A stretch of DNA of 64,000 bases, from assembly GCF_036850765.1 (NCBI RefSeq), contig NC_089493.1, positions 188,451,140 through 188,515,139 on the forward strand, given 5' to 3'. Each line of letters starts with the position of its first letter. Within the stretch, counting starts at the first letter, position 1. Below the pieces are notes generated by a model, which was not told the origin of the DNA, made no database searches, and was given only the letters and a program-made list of their open reading frames with translations. Positions 34,590 to 47,600 of the stretch are shown in pieces. Source of the stretch: Saccopteryx bilineata (lineage: Eukaryota; Chordata; Mammalia; Chiroptera; Emballonuridae). Made by a program: the position numbers and the translations under genes.

Positions 34590-35030
34590 GGCGCTTCCCC
34601 CGTGCCTGCTGAGACCGTTGTGTGTGGCTCTGAGCGGCTCTGAGCGTCTGAGCGCTCAGGCTGATCTGTTGCAAAGGGAAAGGGCGGCGGGGAGGAAAGG
34701 CCACGCAGCTTGGATTAACAAACACAGAAAAACGGACCTCCCGCAGGCCCGCTACCACGCCTCCCTCACCACACACGGATGTCCTCACACAGTAACCTCA
34801 GCACCAGCATTCTGAAGGTGGGGACACCCCCCGTCGCAGCCGTGGGAGCTCCCTCCAGTGGCGCCGTGCAAGACACGCCCCGCTCTGACGCCGCAGGCCC
34901 ACAGTTCAGCAGGTCACAGCAGCCCGGAATGCAGACGGCGCGTCCCTGGGGGTCGCAGCCTCGTTCAATAGTCTGCAGAAGCGGCTTCGGGTCGGGTCGC
35001 TTCTGCGGGCTCTGTCACTGCCTCTTAACA
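34590..35030. promoter_or_regulatory. CpG-richer intronic patch, possible regulatory element
   Basis: GC-rich with visibly more CpG than its flanks, repeat-free, and carrying TCTGAGCG three times in 34628-34655. No TATA box, splice pattern or recognisable exon was found. It may be a weak CpG island or enhancer; the functional call is speculative. Confidence 0.3.
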
Positions 35031-36732
35031 CCAATGTGTCAGCAAAGCCATGTTGCAGTGACCATCATGTGCTGGTAACGGGGCTCAGAGGGGAGAGGAC
35101 CTAGGGCTATTTTGAAATGAACCATTTCGGAGGGGTGGTCTTTTGAATAGGTTATATGTTAAGAGAGATGGGGAATGCTGTGCTCCCTGTCTCGGGTGCT
35201 GCAATAACTAGATTCACTTAGTGTATGCTACTAGACTTAAAGAATAGAGGACATCACTCATTCTTTTTTTCCTGTTTTAAAAATACAAATCAAATGTGTG
35301 TTGTTCTTTTTTCAGCAGCATGAATAAAATAAGCGCACATTTATGCCACTTCCTTGAGTAAACCATCTTCCTTCACTTGTCAAAATCAGATAGTAGAGTC
35401 CCAGGGAATATGAGGCTGTCGTCAACGGTGGACGGGTGGGGCCTCAGGACTTTTCTAATGACAGCTGAGTCAAAAAATAAGAATAATTTCCTGTTAGCAG
35501 TCCTATTCAGTCTCCTCATTTCCAGGAATATCTGCCTCCTTCCCCCACTCACCGTCACTGGCACGCAAGAGAATTAGGTCCCTGATCCTTTGCGATGTCC
35601 ATGTTCTTCTGGGTGTCCCAAGCCTGACCGCTTCGCGATACGGCCAGAGTCGGATCTGTACATATCAGATTTATTTAGAAAGTAAATTTTTAAAAAATAT
35701 TCGGGAAGTTGCATTTTTGAGGGTGTCAGCTTCGGGTCGTCCGTCATGAAACTGAGGGAAAGAAGAGCAGTGGGGAGAAGAGATGAGCTTGTGTTCTCGG
35801 AGAACGATGCGCTCGTCCTGTCGAGCCCTGTGTCATTGGAGGCCTCCTTGTCCGAGGAGCACATTGCAGCCCCGCGTGTGGGAACCGCATGCACACTCAC
35901 GCATACAAACACACCATACCCGTGCATGCTTGGAGATTTAAGGTGATCTATCTATCTGTAAACAGTAGAGTTAGCAACATGGAATGGTAAACACTGCTCC
36001 ACAAAGTTGCCATCAGAGAAGATGTTTAAGACTAAGCATGTTTGGGAGGAGGTAGGCAGAATTTCATTCGTCTCACTGTTGTAGAAAATACTGTAAGTGT
36101 CTACCATGAGGCCAGATGTCCTAATTCTGCTGTTTTCTCTCTATGACCATTGGCAAGCTGATAATTTTTTCGAAGTTTGAGTGTGTGTTTTCATAGCGGT
36201 TTAGCGATCCTTTGTTTCGGCTTGCTGTGAATGTTCAGGAAGAAAATCCATGTCAAGGCACTTACCATGTTGCCTGGCATTTAGAAGTTCTCGTGCAGCA
36301 TTAGCAATGGTCATTATTATGTGAAGTCCATTCACCACACAACCTAAGAACACCATGTGGGGTCGGGGGGGGGGACCAGAGGCAGAATTAACTTATCATC
36401 TACTTCTTTTAAAATGCCTTTCAGAGTCTCACGTGAGAGTGACTTACAATCACGGACAATTAGTGCTAGAAGGAAACACAAGGATGCAATCTAACCCTCC
36501 TCGCTTTGTGTTTGAAACGTGACTCTCAGATATATCACCTTAAAAATTATACAGACTTTTTAAGTCTTTGAAAATAGAAGTTCAATGTCAACCTCACTTT
36601 ATATGCAAACCTATTTAAAACCTATTTAGTGGCTGGGAACCAAGGGACCAGTTAGTACCAATGATAGAACTAATTGTATGTAATAAGTAAGGTCACTACC
36701 ATTTTAAACACTATATGCAACCAATCTTGACC
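35031..36732. other. Unclassified intron
   Basis: G10 run at 36365-36374. The stretch 36430-36540 (GTGCTAGAAGGAAACACAAGGATG...CTAACCCTCCTCG) may be an ancient MIR/LINE relic but is too diverged to name. Confidence 0.4.
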
Positions 36733-37090
36733 ATTCATTCTGCAAATGCTTATTAAATCCCTGGTGTAGGCCAGGCACTTTGCTAGCAATAATGATAGTT
36801 AATATGTGTTGAACACTTTTGACACTTCAGGCCATAAACTAAGAACTTGGCTTGTGTAATTTTATTGAAACAAAAGCCCTAAGAAATAAATACTACTATT
36901 ATTTCTATTTTACGATAGGAAGAAAAATCAAACTCCAACATGATGCAGGTCCCTAGTCTATCTTACAGTGTTTGTCTTCCAGCACATGGTTGATTCTCAA
37001 TAAAATACTTGTTGAATGAATAGGCTTATAGTCTAATGGGGATGAGATATGTATAAAAAAATTAATGCCATAGACAGTACAGTCATCGAC
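36733..37090 (+). mobile_element. L2 fragments with an antisense MIR between them
   Basis: 36733-36790 (CATTCATTCTGCAAATGC, CCAGGCACTTTGCTAGC) and 37022-37090 (CTTATAGTCTAATGGGGATG) fit L2 in sense. The tail GATTCTCAATAAAATACTTGTTGAATGAAT lies at 36990-37020. 36795-36935 (ATAGTTAATATGTGTTGAAC...TACTACTATTATTTC) fits reversed MIR. The mosaic implies nested or adjacent old insertions. Confidence 0.55.
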
Positions 37091-38384
37091 ACGGTGTTGT
37101 TAGGGCTTATTCAGGAAATTCAAGAAAGGGACTTCATTCAGGAAAAACCCAAGTAGATAGGTTCTTAAATACGCAGAAGAATCCTGTCCTAAAGCACCTC
37201 TTAGATTCGTGCCTTTTTTGTTGTTGTTGGTAGTGGTGGATGGAAAAGCCGACTGTTCGGGGCTTAGCCATGTAGAAACAAGGTCTGCTACTGGGATGTC
37301 CAGAGCTTCCTTTTCAAGGGCCCCCTTTACTGTTAGAGGGGACCTCTTCCTCTAATGATCGCAACGCACCTGGAACAGACCTGCAGTGCTGATGCCCTGC
37401 TGTGCACTTGTAACTCACTTTTTCAGGATAAAGGGCACATTGTCTCAGTATTTAGAGCCCCTGAAAGAATCCACTTTCATATGAAATCTCCTGTCATCAA
37501 GAAAAGACTGGAAAATTGTCAGGTCAGTCCAAAAGATGTTCATTTTTAACAATCGACCCTCCTCACTGGAGGAGGTTTTATTACAGTTCCAGCCATCATC
37601 CATTTTCACAAAATGAAGACCTCTGAACCGTAGGGTCAGATGCAAACTCATATATTTGACCAGTGGATCAAAGTAGACAAAGAAAAAAGGCGGAACATTT
37701 GGGAGGGGGATCTTTGGGCCAGGATGGGGTAGGAAATGTGTATCATTCTTAATGTGTTTTTTTCTCCTTAGAGCTTGCTTTTCCCTTTTCACATGTGGAG
37801 GTTGAGAGGCAGGGAGTTCCCCCGAAGTGATATTGAAGTTCATTTTCTTTGGAGCGGAGACCTTTCCCCCTGCGATGAGACGCTGTTCTGCAAGTAACGT
37901 GTCTGCTCTAACTTTCCTGGACTGTGGGTGCTGGGCCCACGTGTTCCAGGCCGGCGCTTAGGTGGGTCACAGAGGGGGTAGGGAACAGACAGAAAGGATA
38001 GGCTGGCTGCCAGATGGCTGCGTTCCTCCGCTCTGTGTCCCTCCCCTGTGTGCTTTAGCTCTAGGGAGTCTCCCTGCTCACCTTGGCTTTCCTCCTTTCC
38101 CCTCAGTGTCCTTCCTGGGAATGTCTTCCTTACTCTTTATGTTTTCTTCACTCACTTTGCTTTGCTGTGTATAACGCTCACTTATTTATGTGCCACAAAT
38201 AGTATAACAAACAAAACCCAAAGATCCTCTCTGAAGGATCCACTTTGTGTCCTACCTCAGCCTCAGTGGACCTGGGGTCCCCACTCGGCCCCTGTAATGA
38301 TCGACAGAATGGAAAGATAACCTCAGAATTTCTCTCTCCGGGAAGCATCATGAAAACAAGTTCTTGATTTAGAGAGAGAGGTCC
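37091..38384. other. Unclassified intron
   Basis: No gene or repeat was recognised. Confidence 0.45.
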
Positions 38385-38620
38385 CATTTGAATCACACTG
38401 TATTACTCCTGGCTGTGTGACCCTAGTTATGCAATTTCTCTAGCAGCTTTCTTCATCTGCAAAACAAAGACAGCATTTCCTTCTCTGTAGTGTCATGAAG
38501 ATCAAATACTATGGTTGACATATGTGTTTCCTTCTTCTGTAGTGTCCTGAAAATCAAATAGTATGGTTACTACATATATCAAGTGTTAAGCAAAATGCTC
38601 AAGAAATATTGATTCCCTTT
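38385..38620 (+). mobile_element. MIR SINE with an internal ~52-bp tandem duplication
   Basis: GGCTGTGTGACCCTAGTTATGC and TTCTTCATCTGCAAAACAAAG are the MIR core in sense. TTTCCTTCTCTGTAGTGTCATGA (38476 on) is repeated with changes as TTTCCTTCTTCTGTAGTGTCCTG (38527 on), each followed by ATCAAATA(C/G)TATGGTT (runs split here for brevity). Confidence 0.65.
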
Positions 38621-39834
38621 TCCCTTCCTTCATACTCTCCCCATTCCTCCTTGAAGTTTGAAAATAAAACACAGTTTTCCAAAAGAAGAACAAGAGCAAA
38701 TGAAGGATTAAATGGTTAAAGCCGGAAATTTCCTTTTATGTACTTAACCAGTGGGTCATCCAAAGTACTTCACAATTTGTTGAGAGAACCATTAAACACC
38801 ATTAGCAGGTCATCTTCCGCTGATTTCAAAACTATAGTTCGTAAAACTCAGCTAAACAGGGAAATCGTCTTAATAGCTCTGATCATTTTGATTTGGGCCA
38901 TAAGGCCACAGTGACAGATGCACTAAGCATCTCGTAAATACCAGGGTACTTCCTTTAGCTGGGATAATTTTAAGAATAGAAACGGTCATGTGCTATCATT
39001 CTGTAATATGATAGTTAAAAATGTAAATCGGCCGCAGAGGCATTTTGACCGAGTGGCCCTGCATCTTTGACCACCTTGCTGCATACCCGTCAGCTGTTCT
39101 GGTCTCATCTAAATGATCCTCACATCACAAGGGGCCTGCTAGTTGCCCTTTTTCTCCTTCACATCCTGGAAGAGGTTGTGGGGAAGGGGGTGGGGGTGGT
39201 TACATTAGTGCAGAGTAGAGAGCTGGACTGAACTTTTGAGACTAGATTGTCTCTACTAAGAGTCTTTTAACTATGAGATGTATGATTCTAGCACAATATT
39301 CTGAATGTGCTGAGATTGGCAGCAGTAAAATTGCTGGGCGTGGCTCAGTGAGGTAAAACTACTGGTGCAGAATTTGAACTCAGCCCTCTTCTGACTTAGG
39401 GTAGGCTGAAAAAGTAAGCTTTGATTTCTGTGTCACACATAAGACCATTGTGTTTGTGTCGTGAGTATATATGTACATAGTATTTGTGTAATCTCCTTCT
39501 TACAGAAAGGGTTAAGATGCTGAGACCTCTTAAACGTCCCATTCTGAGAAAGATTTGTGGTTTTATATTTTTTTTCCTAAATGCAATCAGCATTTTATTC
39601 ACCAAAAACAAAAATTATGTGCTCATTTTTATAAAAGTAACACAATTCAGAAGAGTATAAAGAAAGATAATGGCCTGAAATCCCATAAATAGCGCCTATA
39701 AATATTTTGATAAATGTTATGTTGGTATATTTTAAATTTTGTAAAAGTATACATAAAACTCCTAGAGTGAGACTAATGTTCAGTTAGTTTTACTGCGAGG
39801 ACTTACATTCTAACCAAGAGCAGGATGTAGGACA
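38621..39834. other. Unclassified intron; possible old LINE scrap near 39600-39780
   Basis: Apart from an AT-rich, L1-like stretch (TTATAAAAGTAACACAATTC at about 39630) nothing was recognised. Confidence 0.4.
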
Positions 39835-40005
39835 GTCGGTTCTCAGCCTGTGGTCTGGGCCCAGCAAGGGTAGCCCCTGTGAATTTGAGAATAATGCAAA
39901 TCTTCTGGCCCCACCCAAGACCTACTGAATCAGGAGTCATTGATCTGGGTCTTAACAAGCCCACATGACTGTCCTGATACAAGATCAATTTAGAGAACCT
40001 TTCAT
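39835..40005 (+). mobile_element. MER5A-type (hAT-Charlie) remnant
   Basis: GGTTCTCAGCCTGTGGTCTG, AATGCAAATCTTCTGGCCCC, CACCCAAGACCTACTGAATCAG and CTTAACAAGCCCACATGACTG follow MER5A in order, with an end near AGAGAACCTTT. An old mammalian DNA element, not related to the three young hAT copies. Confidence 0.8.
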
Positions 40006-40069
40006 TGACTGGTGTGAGAGAGCGGAGCCCGAATTCGTCTTAGCCTTGACCTTCATTAGATTGTGACCT

Positions 40070-40240
40070 CCAACAAGTTTGTCACCCAGCTGTGAGCCCT
40101 GGCTTCCTCAGGGTGGCTTGAAGATAATATTTACCTTGAAATGTTGTTGTGGAGATTACACATAGATTATGTGAAGTGCCAAATACAGTGACTAGCCCCT
40201 TGTAGGAGCTCAGTCAATGATAGTCATTCTATGAGGCACT
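40070..40240 (+). mobile_element. MIR SINE
   Basis: GAAGATAATATTTACCTTG, GTTGTTGTGGAGATTACAC and AGTGCCAAATACAGTGACTAG...CTCAGTCAATGATAG match the 3' part of MIR in sense. Confidence 0.7.
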
Positions 40241-41639
40241 CATAGCTTTCCTGACCACAGTAGTACGACTAATTTTTGAGAGAGACAGTTGGATGCACTG
40301 GAGGAGAAAAACACACTGTTGTTAATACTTCAAACTTGCAAATAGCATTGTAGCCAGAGGACACTGTCTATGCCAGCCTTTGTAGCCCTCAGAAGCATGC
40401 GGTTCTCCTTAGGCAATTAAGTGTCCCTTTAAATGAGGGTAACTCGTTCTTTCACAATACTTTGCTCTACATATTTTGAGCTAATAATTCTGGACATGGG
40501 ATTCCCCAAGGAAAGGCCAATCTGATCACCAAGTTCTGAACTGCACCTGTAAGATCGCATGGGGTTCCATTCTTTTCTTGACACATATAGAAAGACGTAA
40601 ATAATCCCTTTTCCTAGGAAGATTGTGATTGGGGCCAGCATGCATTTGGGTACAACCCAAGAAAAGGTGCCAGAAATAGAAATAAATATGATTGTAAGTA
40701 TTTTTGGTTTTATGTATCATGCCTTAAGATATTTACCAGGTAGGTATTCTGTGACCAAGTAAGCTGATCTGAAGAAAGATGACTACAATAAAGTATGAGA
40801 TAAAAGAAAGAGGATGAATTTAGTCACGTGCCACACTGCTTTCCTCTAACTCCACAGACAGGTCCAGGTAGACTGAATCTGGCCCATCCTGGCCTCAAGT
40901 GGTAAATACCAAACACTGTGACTGTCAGTCTTATTCAAGTGCAAACCCACCTCTAGCAAACCCTACTAGCAACTAGGTATAGTGATTTTTGATCAGTCCA
41001 TGGGCCGTTTTCATTTCTGCCTCATTAAATTCAGAACAAATTGATAAAAAGAAACTTTCAATGACTTCAGGAATTTAAAAAAAAATAAACCAATAAAACA
41101 AAATAACGCAATGACAATATTTAAGTTGGAAAATTATGGCAGATAAATTCTTGGAGGTTTACTGCTAATGGCCACTTGACATTTTTCAATAGAGCATTTT
41201 AGTAAATCATTGGAAATTAGCTGACAAGAATTTATATTCATCTACTTAAACGATACTTATAAATAAGTAAATATGGTTTAAAAATAGTTTGAGTGATGTT
41301 GGAGTTTTTGGTCCTAGTGTAGGTTTTTGTTCTAATTTCAGATCGATTCAACTCACGTCCATTGCAGATTTGCTATGAGCCAGGAGTGTATCAGTTCCTG
41401 GAAACCCAAAGAGGAAAAGAGCCCAAGTCTGGAAATTTAGCAATTGCGCATATTAAAGTCCATCACCTCTTGCTGCAGAAAAGCTCCTTTCTTCCTTGAT
41501 TACATGACTTCTGATTAGAATTTAGAGTTGTTCTACTTCTGTTCTTCACTACGTCTTGCAGATTTTAGCTTACACACAGATCAAGAGCTATGCACTGGGC
41601 AACTGTGCGTTGAGTATATGCCAGTGGAGCATTTAAATG
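40241..41639. other. Unclassified AT-rich intron
   Basis: No gene or repeat was recognised. Confidence 0.45.
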
Positions 41640-42150
41640 GTGCATGCATTATTACTTCATTCACTCTGTAAGTACTTATTATACACGTTCAACTATATGG
41701 CGGACACTGGTCTTAGCACTGAAACGGGACAAACCGAGATTTGTGCTGCACTAAATTTATATCTTACACTGAGGAAATCCACAAGGGGTTTGTAAATAAA
41801 CAAATACGATCATTTCTACGGATGGTAGGTGGACCGATGACAAAGATATTTGGAGCATCGTGTAGGGCACTTTGGAGATGGGTGGGGAAAGGACTCTTTT
41901 TCTTGCAGAGCTTCCTGCAAAGGCATCTGTGAAAGGGTGACGTTTGAGTTGGAAACTGAAGGAGGTGCAGATGCCCGTGGAGATCAGGGTGCAGAGCATT
42001 CTGGGTGGAGGGGCCGCCAGGGCCCAGGCCTGAGGAGGGAACATGCTGGGGGTGGTTTGGGCTGGAGAAAGGCCGGGGTGGCTGGACCTTTGTGGATGAA
42101 GAAGGGACATTGTTTGGTAAGGATGGTGAGGGAGACAGCGTGGATTCTGT
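41640..42150 (+). mobile_element. LINE L2 fragment, sense
   Basis: TTCATTCACTCTGTAAGTAC, GGACACTGGTCTTAGCACTG, then GTGACGTTTGAGTTGGAAAC and GCAGAGCATTCTGGGTGGAG and CCCAGGCCTGAGGAGGGAAC follow L2 order. No intact frame. Confidence 0.7.
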
Positions 42151-42544
42151 CCACTTCTGGACGTGACAGTTTGTGTTTCTCTGATATGCTCATGGAAGCC
42201 GTTAGGTTTGAAGCAGGTACACCTGCTTCATTGTTGAACTGACCAAAAATCTCAGTAATTTTCTCCATAGCCTTTCAAAAAGGAAATCAAGTCAAGTCTC
42301 CTAAGGCACATTCATTTGAGATACTGGAGAAAACTCCAAATTTCTACCCAGTCATCAATTCAAAAATAATTATAGTTACAAAATTCCTAAGCGAGGCCTT
42401 CTGAAAGATAACAATAATGATAAAGAAACAGTTTCAAGTAAGCTGCATGCTATTAAGAAAGGGGCTATTTATCATCGGATGATATAAAATTTTTATGAAG
42501 TAAATTTTGTACTAGAAGCTTAAAGGAAAAACCAGCAAATTCCA
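42151..42544. other. Unclassified intron
   Basis: Nothing recognised. Confidence 0.45.
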
Positions 42545-43260
42545 AGTAACATTATTCATTTATTTCATAAATATTTCTGATTACCTGTCAGATCTCAGAA
42601 AGAATATGCTGGTGAACAAAACGCAAAGGGTTTTTGCTCTGATGGAGTTTAGGATCTGGTTGGGAGGGCAGGGGGTTAATATGAATATAGCCACAAATTG
42701 GAATAAACACAACGAGGATAAAAACAGCAGTTAAGACAGTATCTAGCAGATAAGCCCTTGAATATCAGCTGAATGAATGAATGAATGGTGAATAATAGAA
42801 TAATAGGGAGTGTGATATACTTTGTAAAGAATTGTCAGAAAAAACTTCCCTAGGATACTACCATTAAGCTGTAATCAGGGGGAAGTAAAGTCATCATCTT
42901 TCAAAAGACGGGGGTGGGGGTGGCAGGGGACAAGGCTTCTAGGTAGGGGGACAAGGACATGAAGGTCCAGAAATGGGGAAGAGTTCTAGAATGTGTCAGA
43001 ATGCCAGAGAGGTGATATTAGAGAGAAATAAAGCAGCAAAATAGAATAAGACATTACAAGTCCTAAAGAGTCAAGTAAGTCATTGTACGGCTTCATATAA
43101 TTATTAAATAATCACCGACTTCCTGCAAAACTAAAGGACTGGGTGGGGACTAGAGCTGATGATGGGAAACCATTTATGGTGATATTGGGTTAAATTGGGT
43201 AAAAATGATGGCTGTTTGGACTAAGACAGTTGAGAGCGCATATGGAAAAAGCAGCTGGTT
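42545..43260 (+). mobile_element. LINE L2 fragment, sense
   Basis: TTCATTTATTTCATAAATATTTCTG, GGTGAACAAAACGCAAAGG, CTGATGGAGTTTAGGATCTGG, then GACATGAAGGTCCAG are in L2 order, diverged (long runs cut short here). Confidence 0.6.
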
Positions 43261-43319
43261 CCAAAAGCTTTACAGGTACAGTCACTGGATATAGCGGATG
43301 ATGTATTTTTTCCTTCCAA

Positions 43320-43940
43320 CTTGTTGCGCTAAAAACGGACTTAGCACTGACTCAGCATCAAGTGTGCACCTGCTAAGGAAATCAGCCTCATTCCTCTGCT
43401 CAAAACCCTCCAGTGCTTCCCCTGTATGATTCAAAGGAAAATGGTGAAATCCTCCATATGACCTACAAGCACATGAATGCTCTTCCCCAGAGTTAAGTCT
43501 CTGAGTCATTTTCCTCCTAGCGTCCTCCTTCCTCCTCTGATTAGCCATGCTGGCCTTCTCACAGAATTCAAACACAGCAGTCACACTCCACCTCCTGCTC
43601 TCGGTCTTAGCTGTTCTTTCTAGATGGATTTCACTGTATGATGTTCTTGGCTCAAATGGTTCCTTCACAGTGAGGTGTTCTCTGATCACCTGTCTGAATG
43701 TCCAAGGTCTCCTTTGCCATGTATTGTATCCTCTCTCTGCTTTATTTTTCTTCTTAGTATTTATTAATATGTAACAAAGTAAGTTTCATTTTGTTCTTGT
43801 TTCCCCGCTAAAATATTTATAAACTAATTGAAAACTTTGTGGGGATTTTTTCCCACCACCATATCCCTAGAATAACGTTCTAACACACATTGGTTAAAGC
43901 AATGAAGAAATGACAGAAATTGCAGAAGGAGGCAGTGCCT
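43320..43940 (+). mobile_element. LINE L2 3' portion, sense
   Basis: TGCTCAAAACCCTCCAGTGC, GGAAAATGGTGAAATCCTCC, CATGCTGGCCTTCTCACAG, GTGAGGTGTTCTCTGATCACC and a T-rich section then CCACCATATCCCTAGAATAACG follow the L2 3' region closely. Probably the 3' continuation of the 42545 copy. Confidence 0.75.
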
Positions 43941-43964
43941 TTCTGGATAAATGATGTTATGTAA

Positions 43965-44300
43965 CAGCTGAAGTTTATTGACCATTTGAAATATATCAGG
44001 CATTGAGTTTATTGACTCCTTGCAAAGATAACCCTGTCAGTATGCAATGAGGCTGGGTAGGGGGCTGAGAAAGGTAGGGAGACTCAGGGCAAATCTGAAG
44101 AAGCTTGAATAGCTTGCCAACATGTTTGGACATGATTCTATAGATCTTTGTGGTTCATTAGCAAGTTTTTAAAGAGGTAGGCAGTACACCCTGGCATATG
44201 TTTCATGCTAATTATTTGGGGAAAGATGAGAAGGAGGCAGTATGAGTGGGTAGACTGGAATTAGGGAAAAGTCTGCCAGGAAATTACTGAGTCACTCCAA
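43965..44300. mobile_element. Mixed MIR/L2 relics
   Basis: 43970-44130 looks like reversed MIR. 44130-44200 (GGTTCATTAGCAAGTTTTTAAAG, GGCAGTACACC) looks like central L2. Both weak. Confidence 0.4.
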
Positions 44301-47300
44301 CTATGAGGTGTATGTATGTTACATGTCCAAGTTTCAGTTTTGAAAATGGAAAAACAAAAAGAAAAAGATGTGGGGAAAGAAAACCATGGGCTCTTACTTA
44401 CAGTAGTGATCTCTGTTTGTTTCAGTAAGCTCCTTTCTCTTAAAGAAAATTTAGTTACTTTTTTCTATCCTTAACTTCTCACGAAGCCTTTGAGAGTCAG
44501 TTGGTTCATTGGAAAATTGAAATCTACCTTGAAGCTTTTGGCACCATTTATTCTGGAAGAAACCAGGTTATTGTCCTGGCTAAGACTTGAGAAACTTTTC
44601 TGAAATGTTTCATAATGGCAAAGTCATTGGACTTTTAGGCGCTCTCAGTTTTTGCTGTGTTTCTGTCAATCACCTACCAGGCGTGTGACTTTGATCATGC
44701 CACAGAATTTTTCTCAATACTGTTTCCTTGTGGGATTAAAGAGCATCTTTGGAAGAGGACACCTAAGGGCTGTCACCAAAGTCCAGCTTTGGACCCAGGA
44801 CAGTTCCAGATCCCATGCTCTTAACCACATAGCCATAAACTGCATGACTCCTAGGGAGGAAGTGGGATAGTTACACAATTCTAATTCAGTACAGGAAGCA
44901 CCTTTCAAAAGACAGTGAGGCTGAGCTATTTTAACAGAAAGTGTTCTTCCCATCCTGAGAGAGCTTCAGGCAGAGTCTGGGTATCCATAGATGTCTAATG
45001 CTTCCACTCACCAAATATTTTCTAAGAAGCTCCAAGACCTAAAATAGTGGCTGACTCAGATGGCTTTGGATCTTCTGGGCTCGTGTGTGAATCTGAGAAC
45101 CCAGGAGTCGGCAGCAGAGCCGTTTCTCCCACCCACCCCACCATCATCTCCATTTCCTCTCAAGTCTGTAGCATTTGGGAGCCACCGCAGCTTTGACATT
45201 TAACATTCATGTAGTTATAGCTATGTCTTCCCCTTCATTGTGAGGGCAGAGGTTATATTTCTTCTTCTTCAGGACTTCTTCAACTGTGTAGACCTAAATT
45301 TTGTTCACAGTAGGTATTTAAACCATATGTTGCATTTATTACCTATTGACTTACAGTCTAGTATGAAAAAAAATAACTTGTTCAAGTCCACTTAAATGCC
45401 AGTTGCAATAAGAAATTATTTTTAAAAATGTATATCTAAAAGCTGACAAGACTGATCAACTAGCAACTCTTTGAGGATTGAAAGATGGATAGACGGTCCC
45501 TTGGGAAATAAGACCAAGGACTTTCAGTGTTCTTGGGCTTGTGTGAGCTGCAGAAGTCACCACACGGGAGTCTAAGCCTCCCTTGCCCTACCCGAGAAAG
45601 ACAGATTTTCAAGGCAGGAAATTCTGTCATCTTAAGATCATCAAAAATGGTCTTTCCCTTTATTGGGAGCAAAAGAGAATGCATTTCCTTGGGCATAAAG
45701 GAGAAGAAGGAGAACCTCTTCCATTTAGAAGATTTATTCTTAAAACATGTATTTTAAAATGTATATATAAATACAAAACATCTATTTTAAAATAGAAAAA
45801 TGATAGCAAAGGTAGCTATACAAGGGGTCTACGTTGAAATCAATGTGGTAAAGTAAATGCTATAAGAGTGAGGTCTATTAAATGTGAGCCACTGAGGTAT
45901 GCTGCATATAATTACCAGAGAAGACAATACCCAGGCAGAGAATGTTGTTAATGATTTGTCAGAGCCCAAGTCGTGTGGGAAACGGCTCACAGGGCATTCA
46001 CTCCTCTTTCCATGGGGCCCATCACAATGCAAAATGGAGGGGGCACCTGGCATTAAATACTGTATTTACAGAAATGCTGTAAAAAAAAATCAAGATAGCA
46101 TTTAGTGTATTGTTCTTTCACAAAAGAGAAAGAAGGGGGAAAAAATTGCCTTTATCGACCAACATATTACAATTATGATGTTTTATTTAAATAATCACAA
46201 ATGGGCAATTTGTTCAAACTTATTTCTATATTCCCAGCATGAAGTCTTCCCCCATCCACTCAGGTTTTTCTATGCATCTGAGATGGGATAAGTAGAACCG
46301 TAATTACAGGAAAAAACTTGGGCGTTACAATTGCCGTCCAAAGTGTCGGGCATTCGCTCTCGTGGCCTCGGTGGTTCGCTCCGTCTTTGTTGAGACTCCG
46401 TTTCCCCCCTCAGTTTAGCTATGGTTTCCTTATGGTATTTTAAATTAATTATCAATACCTTTTATGCTTTTAAAAAAAATGTTTTTGTTCTACATTTGTA
46501 TGGATAGTTGTTGCTATTCTTTGTCAAAATTGCTTCCTTTGCCTTACGTGCTTCGGAACTGCGGTTGAGCCCTGGTGAGCGGTGCTTAGCTGGTAGCCTG
46601 CACCCACCTCGACAGAAACAGGCTTTGTTCCCTGGAGAAGGGCTTTGTGGCAGCGGAACCGGAGGCTTCTGTGGCAGAGGAGGGGTCAGGAGATGAGAAT
46701 TCATTGTATCTGGCACCGGTCACCTGGCTCTGCCCCAGGTCCATTCCCACGAGTGTGCTTTCATTCAGTCTTTGGACCTCTTGATGCGACCTGTCCCTCC
46801 AGGATTATCTCGTGCAGGCTTTTGTTTGCTTGTACTGGGTTCAGCTCAGAAACTCTCATCACACAAAAGCTAACCGAGCCCAACAATGAAAACGGAAGCA
46901 CTGAACATCTGAGTACTTAGGAATAGTCTTTCAGGGCTGTTGATTCAGGTAGTTATCTTGTATAGTTCATGTCCTACATGTTACAGTAAAATAATAAAGA
47001 GTCCATAGAGACTTGCTAATCCAGGAAGCCAGGAATGGAAGTTACTGCATGTAGGCAGGCATAACGGCTGAGTCCCAAGTCGAGGAGGCAAACCCATCTT
47101 CTGAATTGTATGCAAGGCCAAGTGCAAGACCAGGTAAGGAATTTGTTCGAGAGGTAGGAGGACATTAAGGAAGAAATGAGTGTGACTTTCAGTCCCAGAA
47201 ACAATGGCCCATGTAATAGGAATTCCAGCAAGTATCCATTCATCATTAACAATGATAAAAGAAATGTTGTATCATGATAGGGGCTGAAATAGATGAAGAG

Positions 47301-47409
47301 AGGGAAAATGGTTGGAAGAAGTCCTTCTCCAGGGACAGGAGAACTCGACTGAATCCCTAATTATTATTAGGGCAAATAAAAAAAAAAATGGGAAGGGTGA
47401 CGTAGTGAT
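44301..47409. other. Unclassified intron
   Basis: About 3 kb without a recognised young repeat or gene. Possible MIR traces near 44660-44860 and an L2-tail-like scrap near 45290-45330 are too weak to call. Confidence 0.4.
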
Positions 47410-47600
47410 TTCAGGTCTCTGGCTTCACCTGTTTCTGTCTGTGGAACCCCAAGAACTACTTACTCTCATCTCAGCTTTAACTTCCTTGTGTATAAAGTGG
47501 GAATAATGATCTCCTTACTTCGTAAGGTTGTTTAATGAGATAGCATTTACATAAATTTCTTAAAGCAATAGCTAGTATATATTTAGTAATAGCTTTTATT
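47410..47600 (+). mobile_element. MIR SINE, sense
   Basis: CTTCCTTGTGTATAAAGTGGG, AATAATGATCTCCTTACTTCG and GGTTGTTTAATGAGATAGC are MIR in sense. Confidence 0.65.

Noticed and set aside
34100..35078. Frames of 100-136 residues in the CpG-richer region
   Set aside because: No similarity to teneurin or any known protein, no convincing splice sites; composition alone explains them.
43282..43689. 135-residue reverse-strand frame
   Set aside because: Lies antisense within an L2 LINE 3' region.
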